From Posidonia oceanica (lineage: Eukaryota > Streptophyta > Magnoliopsida > Alismatales > Posidoniaceae): a stretch of 64,000 bases of DNA. Below the pieces are notes generated by a model, which was not told the origin of the DNA, ran no database searches, and was given only the letters and a program-made list of their open reading frames with translations. A program made the translations under genes and the position numbers. The stretch covers positions 63,590,501 through 63,654,500 of the forward strand of contig JAZBRS010000026.1 of the NCBI GenBank assembly GCA_037176725.1. Direction: 5' to 3'. Shown piece after piece: positions 32,356-44,398 of this stretch; positions within the stretch are counted from its first letter, which is position 1; each line of letters opens with the position of its first letter.

Positions 32356-33483
32356 ACGGCGATTCCTAATAGGAGCTATCGTCGCAAAGGCGGATAGCTC
32401 AGAAGGGGAATGGTCGCGAATATGGTCACAACAGGGGTGTCAACAAGGGTCAGTACTCAAGCTCTAGCAAGGGGAACTCGCTTACCGATCACTGCTGATA
32501 CAAACAGAAGGGAACTCGGGTTAGAAACTGAAAAGACGGATGCAAATGAGTTAAGTTAAATGGCATGAATGATATGTATGCTTTCTAGTATGCCCCCTTG
32601 CCAAACTAGTGTATCTTAGCAGGTGATCTACTTCGGGTATCCCTGGGTGTACGGGTCACCGACTCAAGTCAGAAAAGTGGGTTCTCTGCCTAACTCCTGG
32701 CCCAGAGCTCAGGTAATGACAGGGTGGTGCGTTGGTGGCCTCTACCCTGCTAAAGCGTGGGTGGTACCCTCTACTAACACCGACACGACCCCTGAACAAA
32801 GGGGGGACAGACCGACTGACTCGCGCCACGCCCAAAGCGGTGGAACAAGAGACCGGGACTGTCCTTCGCAGACTAATAGGTGGACTCAGATGAGAAGATG
32901 CATGCCCTATATGATGCTTATGCAAATGATTAGAGTCTTTTATCTTGCACATTTTATTAACCAGAGGGAGTGAAGGATTGTTTGAAGTCTCTAGTTACTC
33001 CTAGAAGTTCCTTTTACTTGCTGTTTTTAGTTAACCATGGGGAGAGCAAACAAGTCTCTACTATCCTAGGCATGGCATGTGCGAAAGGGAAGAGAATCAG
33101 TCAAATATGGCAGGCAAACAACACACAACACAGCAAAAGGCATGTGCATGGCATGTACGAGTGTTCGTGAGCATGATAGTGAAGAAAAAGCATTCATCAT
33201 GTCAAAAGGAATATATGCAAGGCATGTGCGTGCGTAGTGACATAGCAACTGTGTAAGAAAAGCATTCAGCATTCAAAAAGCATGCATTGTTGCCAAACAA
33301 GTATGTAGACATGTATTGTGCAAGAAATGAAGCAATAATAAGCGAGCAAGACAAGGAAAGTAAAGACAGGTAAGCTGTAAAGCAAGTAAGAGCAGAAGCA
33401 AGGAAATAAGTAAGTAAACAAGCAACCGGGGCAAAGCAAAGCAAAACAGAACGCGAACCGAGGCAAAAGAGGTGCAAAACCTA
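32356..33483 (-). other. 5' leader of internal region 1
   Basis: This 1.1-kb untranslated leader lies between the PBS repeats and gag. It has no conserved ORF. The sequence is nearly identical at 47257-48384 and related to 55958-57119 in X. It would contain packaging and translation signals, which I cannot delimit. Confidence 0.55.
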
Positions 33484-33920
33484 AGCGGAGTAGCCACGAG
33501 GCGACTCGCTAGGAGTTTGCACAGAAAAGCGAGCAAAACAGGCAAAGAAGGCACTAAAGCAAACAAAGAAAGCAAATCCCAAGCGAGCAAAAGCGAAGGC
33601 GAAAGCTGGAGTCTCCTATCCCCAGCAGAGTCGCCACTGTGCGACTCGCTGGGAGCCGACACAGGCAGACAAGCAAACAGACAAGGCAGACAAAGGCACA
33701 AAGGCAAACAAAGATGCAAAGCAAGCGAGCGAAAGCAAAGGCGAAAGCCGGAGTCTAGCATCCCCAGCAGAGTCGCCACTGTGCGACTCGCTGGGAGCCG
33801 ACACAGGTAGACAAGCAAACAGACAAAGCAGACAAAGGCACAAAGGCAAACAAAGATGCAAAGCAAGCGAGCGAAAGCAAAGGCGAAAGCCGGAGTCTAG
33901 CATCCCCAGCGGAGTCGCCA
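33484..33920 (-). repeat. Tandem PBS-containing leader repeat, 140-142-bp period
   Basis: The PBS-like core occurs at 33484 (degenerate), 33624, 33766 and 33908 (the true PBS), spacings 140, 142 and 142. Each unit holds the PBS-like sequence and about 110 bp of purine-rich leader. In the second and third units the core is one arm of a hairpin, CCCAGCAGAGTCGC with GCGACTCGCTGGG and loop CACTGT (for example 33621-33653). The first unit is degenerate. The true PBS borders the LTR and lacks the second arm. Confidence 0.85.
33903..33920 (-). promoter_or_regulatory. Primer-binding site of internal region 1
   Basis: The minus strand reads TGGCGACTCCGCTGGGGA one base after the ACTACA end of LTR B. 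This matches the kind of PBS reported as tRNA-Arg for Ogre-type elements. The same 18 bases occur at 48804-48821 and 55940-55957. Confidence 0.8.
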
Positions 33921-34609
33921 CTGTAGTAATCCCAATCAGAATCAGGCTTACTATTGGCGGTGATGTCCGAGGAGGAGGGCTCAACTCGAAAACACTTAAA
34001 AATAGATGAGAAAAGGGAAGAAAAGAAGAAGATAAGACAATTCAGAGTCGCCACCGTATCTATTATCGGGAGACAAGGAAAACCGGGGAAATGCATGAGT
34101 TAACACACAAAACCAAGTAAGAAATGCAAAGCAAAGCAATGCAAAGGAAAACAAATGCAAATACATGCAAATGAGATGACTCATGCCTAGGATAAGGGCG
34201 ATATGGTCATTGCGGGCCAAAAGACTGGGCAAGGACTCCTGTTACGCGCGAGGAAGGTGTTAGGCACCCCCGACATGCCCGAGAATCGGTCTTTCTAGGC
34301 TTACGCTCGCATACGCAGGGAAATGCATATTTGAATGCCTAAATGCCAATGAATGCCAGAATGAATGCTCATAGGTGTGCTCTAAGTGGTAGGATGCAAT
34401 GCAAGGAAAGTAAACGTGCAGTCTAAGTGCTCAGCAGCGCTGTCTGTGTTCCGAACCGGGCGAAACCTGGCTCGTGAGAACTCCAGGCAATAAGCATCAC
34501 TGCCCTATATGCAAATGCAAACGAAAAAGCAAAACGACGATAAAACCAAGCAATGCAGGCGACATGCAATAGAAAACGACGAAAAGCACGCAAAACAATG
34601 CAAGAAACG

Positions 34610-35125
34610 AGAGCGGCACGTAAAACGGAGGAAGAAAACAAGACGGACACGCAAAACTGTGCCAAAAGCGAAGCGGGCACGCAAAACGGTGCCGAAAGCG
34701 AAGCGGGCACGCAAAACGGTGCCAAAAGCGAAGCGGGCACGCAAAACGGTGCCAAAATCGAAGCGGGCATGCAAAACAGTGCCAAAAGCGAAGCGGGCAC
34801 GCAAAACGGTGCCAAAAACGAAGCGGGCACGCAAAATAGTGCCAAAAGCGAAGCGGGCACGCAAAACGGTGCTAAAGACAAAGCGGACACGCAAAACGGT
34901 GCCAAAAGCGAAGCGGGCACGCAAAACGGTGCCAAAGACAAAGCGGGCACGTGAAACGGTGCCAAAGACAAAGCAGGCACGTAAAACGGTGCCAAAAGCA
35001 AGCGGGCACGCAAAACGATGCCAAAGACAAAGCGGGCACGGGAAACGGTGCCAAAGACAAAGCAGGCACGTAAAACGGTGCCAAAAGCGAAGCGGGCACG
35101 CAAAACGGTGCCAAAAGCGGCGGAA
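34610..35125 (-). repeat. 30-bp hairpin minisatellite in LTR B
   Basis: It has the same GTGCC/GGGCAC unit as in LTR A with about 17 units, but a different number and order of variants. Confidence 0.85.
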
Positions 35126-35817
35126 TAAAACCTCGGCGAAACCATGCAGATGCAAATGCAAGGAGAGAGAACAAGAGAAGCGAAAGGGGAGGCAAACAGT
35201 GTGTGTGTGAGAACAGGCACTGTTTAAGGGCCACGTATAGTAGGTGTGAAAACCTACACTAGGGAGAACAAGCAAGTGGAGGGATTACCACCGCTTTGTG
35301 ACTGTTTCCCACTAAACCGCTCCACGATGTGTCTCGCACGCTGCCCAAAGCTCGCGGTGCGATCGGATAGTGGAAAAGGGAGAAAAAAGTCGCAATAAGT
35401 GGTGAATCCAGGGGAAACGCAACACAAAACACTTGGGAATACGCGAAAAGGGGAACGGAATTGATGGGTAAGAAGAGGAAGTCCTATTCTACATGATCGA
35501 GTAAACAAAAAGCGAAAACGATGCATGCAATGCAAATGGTGCGCAAATGAATGCTGTGCAGGGGTTCAGAAGGACATACCTGGGAAATCTGAAACCTGAT
35601 CTGAGATCTGCTTGGTCCATGCTGAAGAGCGCTTCACCGGGGTCGTCCGAGTAGCTTATTTGAGAAGATCCAACGGCCGGATTGGAAGATATCACAGCTT
35701 CAAGGCAGAGGGGCTAGAACAGGGGAGAAGAATGGATCTAAGTGTACAGGGGGTCCTAGAGGTGTGCAAGACAGGTCCTCCCTTGTGAATGGGAGCTAAT
35801 GATACTTAAGTGTGTGC

Positions 35818-36850
35818 AAAGGATGCAAAAAACTAGAATGCATGAGTGCAATGCATGCAGAATGCAAGAAAAGGCTTAAGGGTGATTTTTCAGAAAATTG
35901 GGAATTTAAATGCAATTTTTGAAAGGATGGGGGTCTAAATGCAAAGGTTTTGAAAAGTTTGGGGCTTTCATGCAAAGATTTTGGAAAAGGGAGGGTCTGC
36001 ATGCAATTTTACAAAAGACAGGGTTTAAAATGTAATTTTCCAAGATGAATATGCATCAAGGCAAGTTTTGAAAACATGTGGCAGGTTAGGATGCAATTTT
36101 AAAATCATTAGGGTCCAAAATGCAATTTTTCCAGCAAAACAGGGGTCTAGTGGGTCTGGGAATGCAGATGGGGGACCTATATGCAATTTTCCAAACATGC
36201 AGGGGCTAAAATGCAATTTTATAAGCAAAATATGCATTTAAATGATTTTTATAAGCATGCAGAGGACCTATGTGCAATTTTCAAATCATGCAGGGTCAAA
36301 AAATGCAATTTTATAAGGAAAATATGCATTTAAAAGACAGACAGAGGACTGGTATGCAATTTTCAAATTATGCAGGATCAAAAATGCAATTTTTGAAGCA
36401 AAATATGCATTTAAATGACTACTGTGCATTGATGATGGACCTATATGCAAAAATCAAAAAACAGAGGGGAAATAATGCAACGCAGTAAGTAAAAATTGAA
36501 AAATAAATGCTAAGTTAACAGGACAGAGGATTAAATGGCAATTACAGAAAACAATAAGGACCTAAAATGCAATTTTATATGGCAAACTTAGAGGATTAAA
36601 TCAGATTAATTAACTGCAGGACTAAAATGCAATAATCAAAAGCTGGAGGGCCAAAATCAAATTTATTACTGAAGGAAAGCACAGTAAAAGGACTGACATG
36701 CAAATAGAGAGAACTACATATTTTTCATGCAATTTTGTATGGTTTTAATTCAGAAATAAACAGATTTAATCAAATAAAGGACCTGAACGCAAATAAGCAA
36801 TAACTGAGACCAAAAATGCAATATTTGGTAAAATAGCATAGATAGCAAAA
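35818..36850 (-). repeat. ATGCAATTTT periodic block in LTR B
   Basis: This is the copy of the block at 13840-14870 with few base differences; the 90-bp spacing is preserved. Confidence 0.65.
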
Positions 36851-39800
36851 AATAAAAGCACAGTAATATTGCAGATCGTCGACTACTATAGCAGTTGCTA
36901 CCAGTGGCCGACAGGGGGAGCAGAGGGGTGCTGGTGCGGCGTAGACCGGCGGGCGAGCTCCACCAAGGGTTGACGGAGACTGGAGCAGCATCGGCGAGCA
37001 GCGACGCTGCCTGGAGCAGGTCGGAGGAGTCGCCGGAGATCTGCAGACCTGCTCGGAGGTAGGCCAGCCGATCAACGCAGCATCGGCGAGGTCTGATGGC
37101 AGGGGCATGCTCCTGGGGTCCGTCCGGAGCTGGGGCGCCTGGTGGAGCGGTGTTCTGCAGACCGGAGCGGCGGGACGAGCAGCGAAGCTCGCCGGAGAAG
37201 ACAGAGCTGACCCGGCGTTGACTTGGCGCAGGAAAGAGAGAGATCCCAGAATGATAGGTGGAAAAGCAAGAGAGGAGGGAGACTAATCTACCGGTGAAGG
37301 AAGATACCTGATTCGCCGGCTGGAGCGTCCTCCCGACGTGGGTGCCTTTTGCAGAGGCTGGCGAGCTTGGTCCAGCTGCTGTGGGCGTCGTCCGCTGCTC
37401 GCGAGGATCGGAGTTGCTTCCGCGGAGCCCTCCGGTGCTTCTCAGACGCCTGGACGCGAGCTCTGAAGACCGGAGACAGGATCGAGATTTTTTGGGTGTA
37501 CAGAGGCAGCCGGAGACGGGGGGAGGTGTTCGCTGCTCCTCAGGCCGAATGGGAGCTGCCGGTGAACTTCTGGAGGTTAGGTGAGTGTTCCTGGGCGGTT
37601 GAATTGGGTCGTGGGGGCCTATAGGTGGAGTTTGCTGGTGGGGTGATCTTCTGGCAGAGGAAGGTCACAGGTGTTTGTGGTGGTTTGCTTGGTCTGTGAG
37701 GGGGGAGAAGGCTGGAGCTTTGGGGGGTTAGAAAGCTGGTGGTCAGGTGGTTAGGGTGTGGAATTTGGGAAGGTTTCAAGGGCTGTGGAGTCGGTAATTT
37801 TGAGAAAGAAGGTGTTGGGTTGCTGAGTTGGAAATGGGGTAGTCGGGGATGATTTCAGGGTGACTTCGGGTGTGGAATGAAAGGGTGGAGATGCTGGAAG
37901 TTTGGTCGAGATTGAGGGAAGAATTGGGAGAGTTTTGCTGGGTGGAACGGGTGCTGGATTGGATGGAATGGAAGAGGAGGAAAGGGTCTGATTTTTGCAG
38001 AGGAAAGGGAGGGGAATTGCAAGGATTCTGGGTGCTGGACGTTTTCTCTCTCAGGACGACGCGAAGAGGCTGGAAGGAGGAGAAGACCTGGAAGCTTTAT
38101 GCAGCTGCGGAGGACAGACGCATGCTGGGATTCAAATCCCCACCGGCGGGAGCACTCCTGCTGATGGAGAGGCGGTCGGCGAGGAGACGGGCAGTAAATG
38201 CCCTCCCGGATGTTCCGCTGAGAGCGGAGAGAGGAGAGGCGAACTGGTGCTGAGGTGATCGGGAGGGAGAAGCGATGTTAAATTTTAAAGAAGAACGCAG
38301 GAAGGAGAAGAAGAAGTTGAAGAGGAAGAAGAAGAAGGAGGGAAGAGGAGGGTGGAAGGCGTGGGCCGGGCCGCGAGTTGAAAAAATGAAAAAGAAAGAA
38401 AAGAAAGAAAGGGGGTGGAAGGGGCCGGATTGGGCCCAACAGGAGAAAAGGAAGAAAAGAAAGAAAGATAGGAAGAAAGAGAGAAATGGAAGGGAAAGAG
38501 AGGAGAAATAAATTGGACAAAAATAAAATAAAAATAGGTAAAATTATTAGAGTGATTGTATTTTAAGTTAGGACCGTGATTAAATTTTTTAATGACTGTT
38601 TTCGATTGGTTAATCAGGTTTAGAGGGATTTTGGGTTTGATTAGGGTTTTAAGGGTTTTCTTTGTTTTTAATTTGTTTTTTATTTTGATTAAATGTTAGT
38701 TAAGTCTTTTAAGTTGTTTTTTAATTATGTTTTTCTTGTTAAGTACTTGGGATGTTAATTAGTATTTTTTAAAGTTTTGTTTTTAGATTAATTAGAGTGA
38801 GTTTTGGCTTTTGATTTTAGTCTTTTAGGGTTTTTCTTAGGTCTTCTTTGATTTGCTTTTTCTTAATTTCGTTTGTTAAATTCTTTTAGCATTTTTTCTT
38901 AGGTTAGATTTTCTTATTAAGTTTTTAATTAGCTGTTCTTAAATTTTGATTGTTTTATTATTATTTCTTAATTATGTTTTCAATTTTTCTTTTGAGAGTT
39001 GTTAAGTTAGGTTTTTCCTCCTTAATTATTAGCCCTTGCATTTCTTAAGTGTTTTCTTTCTTTTAGGGTTTGTTTTCTTGGTTGTTTTTAATAGGATTTT
39101 ACTTTTAGCTGTTTTGATTACATTTCGGTTTTTTCCTTGATTTTACAGCATTTTCTTTTGGTTTGTTTTGCATTTTTTAGCTTGCATTCTTAGTTTTCCA
39201 TTTTAGCTAGATTTAGTTGGGTTTAGGTTTTTAATTGTTTGCTTAATATTTTTAATTATTTTTCTTAGGGTTTTGGTTTGTTTTCCTTTTGTTTTAAAGT
39301 TTTTAGAGGTTTTACGGATTTTTTAGGGGCTTAGCAAAAGAAAGAAAAGGAAAAGGAGAAGGAAGAAGAAAAGGGAAAAAAGGAGGAATAAAGGGGAAAG
39401 AGAGGAGTTGAAAGAAAATAATTTTTTTGGAAGTCAGGGAAAATGCTAAAAATAAGATAAAAATAGGAATGAGATTGAAAAGAGATAGATGCACAAGGGG
39501 GGCCCACAGCCAGGCAAGAAAAAAGGAGAGAAGGGGGGGAAAGAAGGGGGATAATCAGGAGAGAGAGAGGAGAGAGAAAAGAATAATCTTGGAGCGAGAA
39601 AACGATAATTTGGGTAAATGGAGGTCTTAGAGGTTTCAAAAAGTATTGAAATTTGGTGGGAATTGGGGAATGTGTAGCCTAAAGTCTCTAGTGTTGGTCC
39701 TAGGGCTTTGGTTTAGTTTTGAAAAAGTTTTGGAAGGGTTTTGAGGTGTAGAAAAGGGGTAGTTTTACCTAGGTTTTCTAGGGTCTTTGGGAATGGTTTT

Positions 39801-40035
39801 GGGTTGAAAATTTCTAAGTGTTTTGGTGGATTTGTTAAGTCAGGAATGGTGAGTTTTCCTATGGTTTTTGGGCAGGTTTTGGGCTTGGGAAATGGGTGTA
39901 GGCTTAGGTCAAGTTTAGGCTTGTTTTGAAGGGTAAGATGAAGGGGATTGGTGTAGTTTTGACTTAGGTTTAGATCCAGAAGTCACCAGAAGGTCCCAAT
40001 GGGTTCAGGCCTGTCAGAATGGGGTGTCAACAGAT

Positions 40036-40046
40036 GCCCCTCCCTG
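40036..40046 (-). promoter_or_regulatory. Polypurine tract of internal region 2
   Basis: It is identical to the tract at 18061-18071 and lies next to the start of LTR B, within the same enclosing inverted repeat (about 40010-40107). Confidence 0.75.
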
Positions 40047-40587
40047 AGCAAGGTCAAGCGGAGCGAGGCTGCTGCTCAGGGTTGACAAGACACCCCATCT
40101 GACCGACGGGAGCAGAGGTTTGCTATGGGCGTGAGCTACTTATTCGACGGATGCACCGAAAATCGTAGCCCGTTGCCGCAATGCAAAATGCAGGTGCAGA
40201 TGGATGATGTGCAAAGTATGCGATGCATGCTAATGCAAATGCAATGCAAACGTCAGTACAAAAGTTAGTGCAGTTAAAATGCTGATGCCGTGCAAGTGAT
40301 ACTGATGATGTTAAACTAGTATGCAATGCTAGCAAAGAAGGTGCAGAGATGATGCAAAAGAAATGCTAAAAGAAAGGCACGATGTGGCGCAAAGATCTGA
40401 CGGATAGGCCAAACTTACGCGACAAGGCAGGGAAGAAAAGGTGCAGCTTGTCCCTGCCCAGGGAGCAAGCTAGCAAAAAGGGGTGCGAGGGGAGAGAGGC
40501 CAACTCTCCCATCGCGAGGGGATGCGGGACTTTGCCTTCCTGGGGCAAGGTCACGCGAAGAGGGTGATATGGTGTCGGGCTTATCGG

Positions 40588-41275
40588 CCGGATAGTTTAC
40601 GGTCCTATCAACCGGGAGTGATAGTTTACGGTCCTATCAACCGGTAGTGATAGTTTACAGTCCTATCAACTGGAAGCGATAGTTTACGGTCCTATCAACC
40701 GGAGGCAGTTGTGAGTGATAGTTACTGGATATCAGCCGTATAACATGGTTGTGCGGGATAGTTTACGGTCCTATCAACCGGAACGATAGTTTACAGACCT
40801 ATCAACTGGAGCGATAGTTTATAGTCCTATCAACTGGAAGCGATAGTTTACAGTCCTATCAGCTGGAACGCACAAACCATGAGGGATAGTTACTGGGTAT
40901 CAGCCGTATAATGCAATTGCAGGTGATAGTTTACAGTCCTATCAACCGGAACGATAGTTTATAGTCCAATCAACTGGAACGATAGTTTACAGTCCTATCA
41001 ACTGGAGCGATAGTTTACAGTCCTATCAACTGGAAGCTGCAATTGCAAGGGACAGTTACTGGATGTCAGTCGTATAACGTAATTGCAAGTGATAGTTTCG
41101 GATATCCGCCAAGGATGAGTTTTGGATCATCAGCCAGAGAATGATAATTTACAGTCCTATCAACTGGAAGGTGCAATTACGAGGGACAGTTACTGGATGT
41201 CAGCCGTATAACACAACTGCGAGCCAAATCGGGGATCGGCCCAAGATGATAGTTTACGGTCCTATCAACCAGAAA
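40588..41275 (-). repeat. GATAGTTTAC minisatellite, internal region 2
   Basis: This is the counterpart of 18615-19275 with one extra unit near its start and scattered base changes. Confidence 0.85.
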
Positions 41276-41397
41276 GAGCAGTGATTGATTGATTGATTGA
41301 TTGATTGATATTGATAAGAAAAAGGAGAGATTGATGATTGATATTGATAAGAAAAAGAAGAGATTGACGATTGATATTGATAAGGAAAAGAGGAATT
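41276..41397 (-). repeat. GATT microsatellite and 35-bp repeats, internal region 2
   Basis: This is the counterpart of 19276-19395. Confidence 0.75.
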
Positions 41398-42416
41398 GAT
41401 AAGATATCGGACTTATCGGCCGGCAAAGGGAGAGGGGTGATAAGATATCGGACTTATCGGCCGGCAAAGGGAGAGGGGTGATAAGATATCGGACTTATCG
41501 GCCGGCAAAGGGAAAGAGATGATAAGATATCGGACTTATCGGCCGACAAAGGGAAAGAGATGATAAGATATCGGACTTATCAGCCGGCAAAGGGAAAGAA
41601 ATGATAAGATATCGGACTTATCGGCCGGCAAAGAGGGGGTGAGGGAATGATGAGATACCGGACTTATCGGCCGGCAAAGAGAAAGAGATGATAAGATATC
41701 AGACTTATCGGCCAGCAAAGAGAGGGTGAGGGAATGATGAGATACCGGACTTATCGGCCGGCAAAGGGAATGAGATGATAAGATATCGGACTTATCGGCC
41801 GGCAAAGAGGGGATGAGGGAATGATGAGATACTGGACTTATCGGCCGGCAAAGGGAAAGAGATGATAAGATATTGGACTTATCGGCCGGTAAAGAGGGGG
41901 TGAGGGAATGATGAGATACCGGACTTATCGGCCGGCAAAGGGAAAGAGATGATAAGATATCGGACTTATCGGCCGGTAAAGAGGGGATGAGGGAGTGATG
42001 AGATACCGGACTTATCGGCCGGCAAAGGGAAAGAGATGATAAGATATCAGACTTATCGGCCAGCAAAGAGGGGGTGAGGGAATGATGAGATACCGGACTT
42101 ATCGGCCGGCAAAGGGAAAGAGATGATAAGATATCGGACTTATCGGTCGGTAAAGAGGGGATGAGGGAATGATGAGATACCGGACTTATCGGCCGACAAA
42201 GGGAAAGAGATGATAAGATATCGGACTTATCGGCCGGCAAAGAGGGGATGAGGGAATGATGAGATACCGGACTTATCGGCCGGCAAAGGGAAAGAGATGA
42301 TAAGATATCGGACTTATCGGCCGGCAAAGAGGGGATGAGGGAATGATGAGATACCGGACTTATCGGACGGCAAAGGGAAAGAGATGATAAGATATCGGAC
42401 TTATCGGCCGGCAAAG
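41398..42416 (-). repeat. GATAAG/CTTATC minisatellite, internal region 2
   Basis: The unit is the same as at 19396-20206, but the array is about 200 bp longer, so repeats were gained here or lost in the other copy after the duplication. Confidence 0.85.
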
Positions 42417-42599
42417 AGGTTTTGCGAGAGCGAATCATTCCATGATACCAGGAGTATCATAGGGGAAAGAGGGGGAGAATGATACCAAGGGGCGATCAAA
42501 AGATGCCCCTGGTGTCAGGATGACACCAGGGGTTGGCCAGCGCGTCCTTGACATCAGAAGTAGAGGGTGAAGACAAAACTGTCGTGTTTGCCAGACAAG

Positions 42600-42777
42600 T
42601 AGTTTGGGGTACCAGCCCAAAGATGATGACAGGTTGACGGACCCATCGCCGAGCAGTTGGGGGTGCCAGCCCGAAGATGATGACAGGTTGACGGACCCAT
42701 CGCCGAGCAGTTGGGGGTGCCAGCCCGAAGATGATGACAGGTTGACGGACCTATCGCCGAGCAGTTGGGGGTGCCAG
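42600..42777 (-). repeat. 54-bp tandem repeat ending at a deletion junction
   Basis: Three units correspond to 20387-20558. At 42777/42778 the sequence jumps to the equivalent of 22786, so the DUF7745-like ORF is missing. Confidence 0.8.
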
Positions 42778-43515
42778 GTACGAGGGATGATGGTGCCTGC
42801 ATTTTTGGGCTGAATCTTGCCCTTCTCTTTTCTTCTTTTCTTTTTTTTTGCTTGCTTTTTCTCCTTCTTTTTTTTGTTTTTGTTCTATCTCTTTTTTTTT
42901 TGCTTGTTTGATTTCTTTTTTTCTCTTTTTTTTTCAGGCTTTTGCTATCCCCATTTTGGTGGCAAAAGAAGGGTGTTTGAGTTGTGATGGGTCTAGGCTT
43001 TGGGTCTGCTATGTGATGGGTAGAAGGAGCAGGGTTAGACTGCACACCCCTATCTCTAGGGCCGGCTTCTGTCTTCGTCTTCTATTCCTTGGACGTGCCC
43101 AAGCCTAGACGTCTACTCTCGCTTTTTTTCAAACTCACATGCTAACATTTTTTTCTCCCTCAGAGGTGTATGTCCTTACGAGTTTAGGCAGTTCGCCTGT
43201 CCTGATTGGTGGTGGCTCCCTCACTAGCTAAGACATCTAAGTAGTGCCAGGTGAGGTAGGGCGGACTCTTTCCAGAGCAGGCAAGCACTTCCAGTTCTCA
43301 TCACCGGGCCGAAGATGCAATGCATGATTTGAGAGGATGACGATGATGATTTGAAAAGAGAGATGATGCATGTTTTGAGAAGATGACGATGATGATTTTG
43401 AAAAGAGAGAATGCAAGAGTAGGATAGATAGAAGACGCAGGTAGGACGAGAATGCAAGAAGCGAGAATGCAAGTGTGTAGGTGGGAGAAGGGCATCTGCA
43501 ACGAAGCCGCCCTCG
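42778..43515 (-). other. Spacer downstream of integrase, internal region 2
   Basis: It corresponds to 22786-23523, including the pyrimidine tract. No gene is seen. Confidence 0.5.
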
Positions 43516-44077
43516 GCTACTGATAGTACTTCTTGAGATAGCAGAGGTTGACGGGCTCAGACTACTCGACCTGGTCCATATCCTCAAGAGCTACAGCGCC
43601 TCTCGAGAAGATCTGCTTGACCACAAAGGGGCCACGCCAATTAGGTCAGAATTTCCCTCGACCATCAGGCAAATGAATGGCGCGCAAAACGAGGTCCCCT
43701 GGCTGAAAGTTTCTGGGCTGGACCTTCTTCAAGAATGCTCTGGCCATCCGCTTCTGGTAGCAGTGAGCGTTGTGCATAGCTTGCAGTCTGTGCTCATCAA
43801 TCAGATTTAGTTGGACGCAGTGGTCTTCAACCCATTCTGCCTCTTCCAACTCAGCTTCTCGTAGGATCCGCAGTAAGGGGATCTCTACTTCGACAGGCAA
43901 CACCGCTTCCATGCCGTATACCAGAGAATACGGGGTGGCTCCCGTCGAGGTCCGGATTGATGTCCTGTACGCCCAGAGCGCGTACGGGAGCTTGTCATGC
44001 CAATCCTTGTGGGTTTCTGCCATCTTCTTCAGGATTTTAACAACGTTCTTGTTTGCAGACTCCACTGCTCCGTTCAT
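43516..44077 (-). pseudogene. Integrase C-terminal part, internal region 2
   Basis: It is nearly identical to 23524-24085. The RNFQPGDLVL segment is intact here where internal region 1 has a stop. Two new stops appear instead: TGA at 43646-43648 (CGA in region 1) and TAG at 43562-43564 (CAG in region 1). The TAG before MNGAVE (44078-44080) is shared. Confidence 0.85.
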
Positions 44078-44389
44078 CTATGGCCGGTAGGGCGAGGATC
44101 TATGATGCTTGATCTTGAGACTCTGCAGGTATTCCTTGATCCTTTTGGCAATGAAGTTTGTGCCCTTATCAGAGATGACAGAGTGCGGGACCCCATATCG
44201 GGCAACGATATTATTCTTGATAAACTTTTCTATTGCCACAGCGGTGACTGTCTTATAAGAGGCTGCTTCCACCCACTTGGTAAAGTATTCGATCGCTACC
44301 AGAATGTAACGATGACCATTTGAAGCAGCCAGGTGGATGGCGCCAATGACATCGATTCCCCAGGTGGAGAAAGGCCATGGCGAAGACAT
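44078..44389 (-). pseudogene. Integrase catalytic core, internal region 2
   Basis: The catalytic aspartates are present, including the one at codon 44168-44170 that is Asn in region 1; the following residue is Lys instead of Asn. The stop upstream at 44399 and the one at 44078 are shared with region 1, so the protein is still broken. Confidence 0.85.
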
Positions 44390-44398
44390 GTTATGCAG

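Larger units (their letters stand above)
33922..40032 (-). repeat. LTR B, shared middle LTR, 6111 bp
   Basis: It has the same ends as LTR A. It is the 5' LTR of internal region 1 and the 3' LTR of internal region 2. Left of about 38600 its diagnostic bases match LTR C rather than A (for example CCAAGGGTTGAC near 36963, GGATGTTCC near 38208). Near its right end it matches LTR A (for example the AAGTCACC segment near 39980 that C lacks). Between about 38.6 and 39.6 kb the pattern is mixed. Confidence 0.9.
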
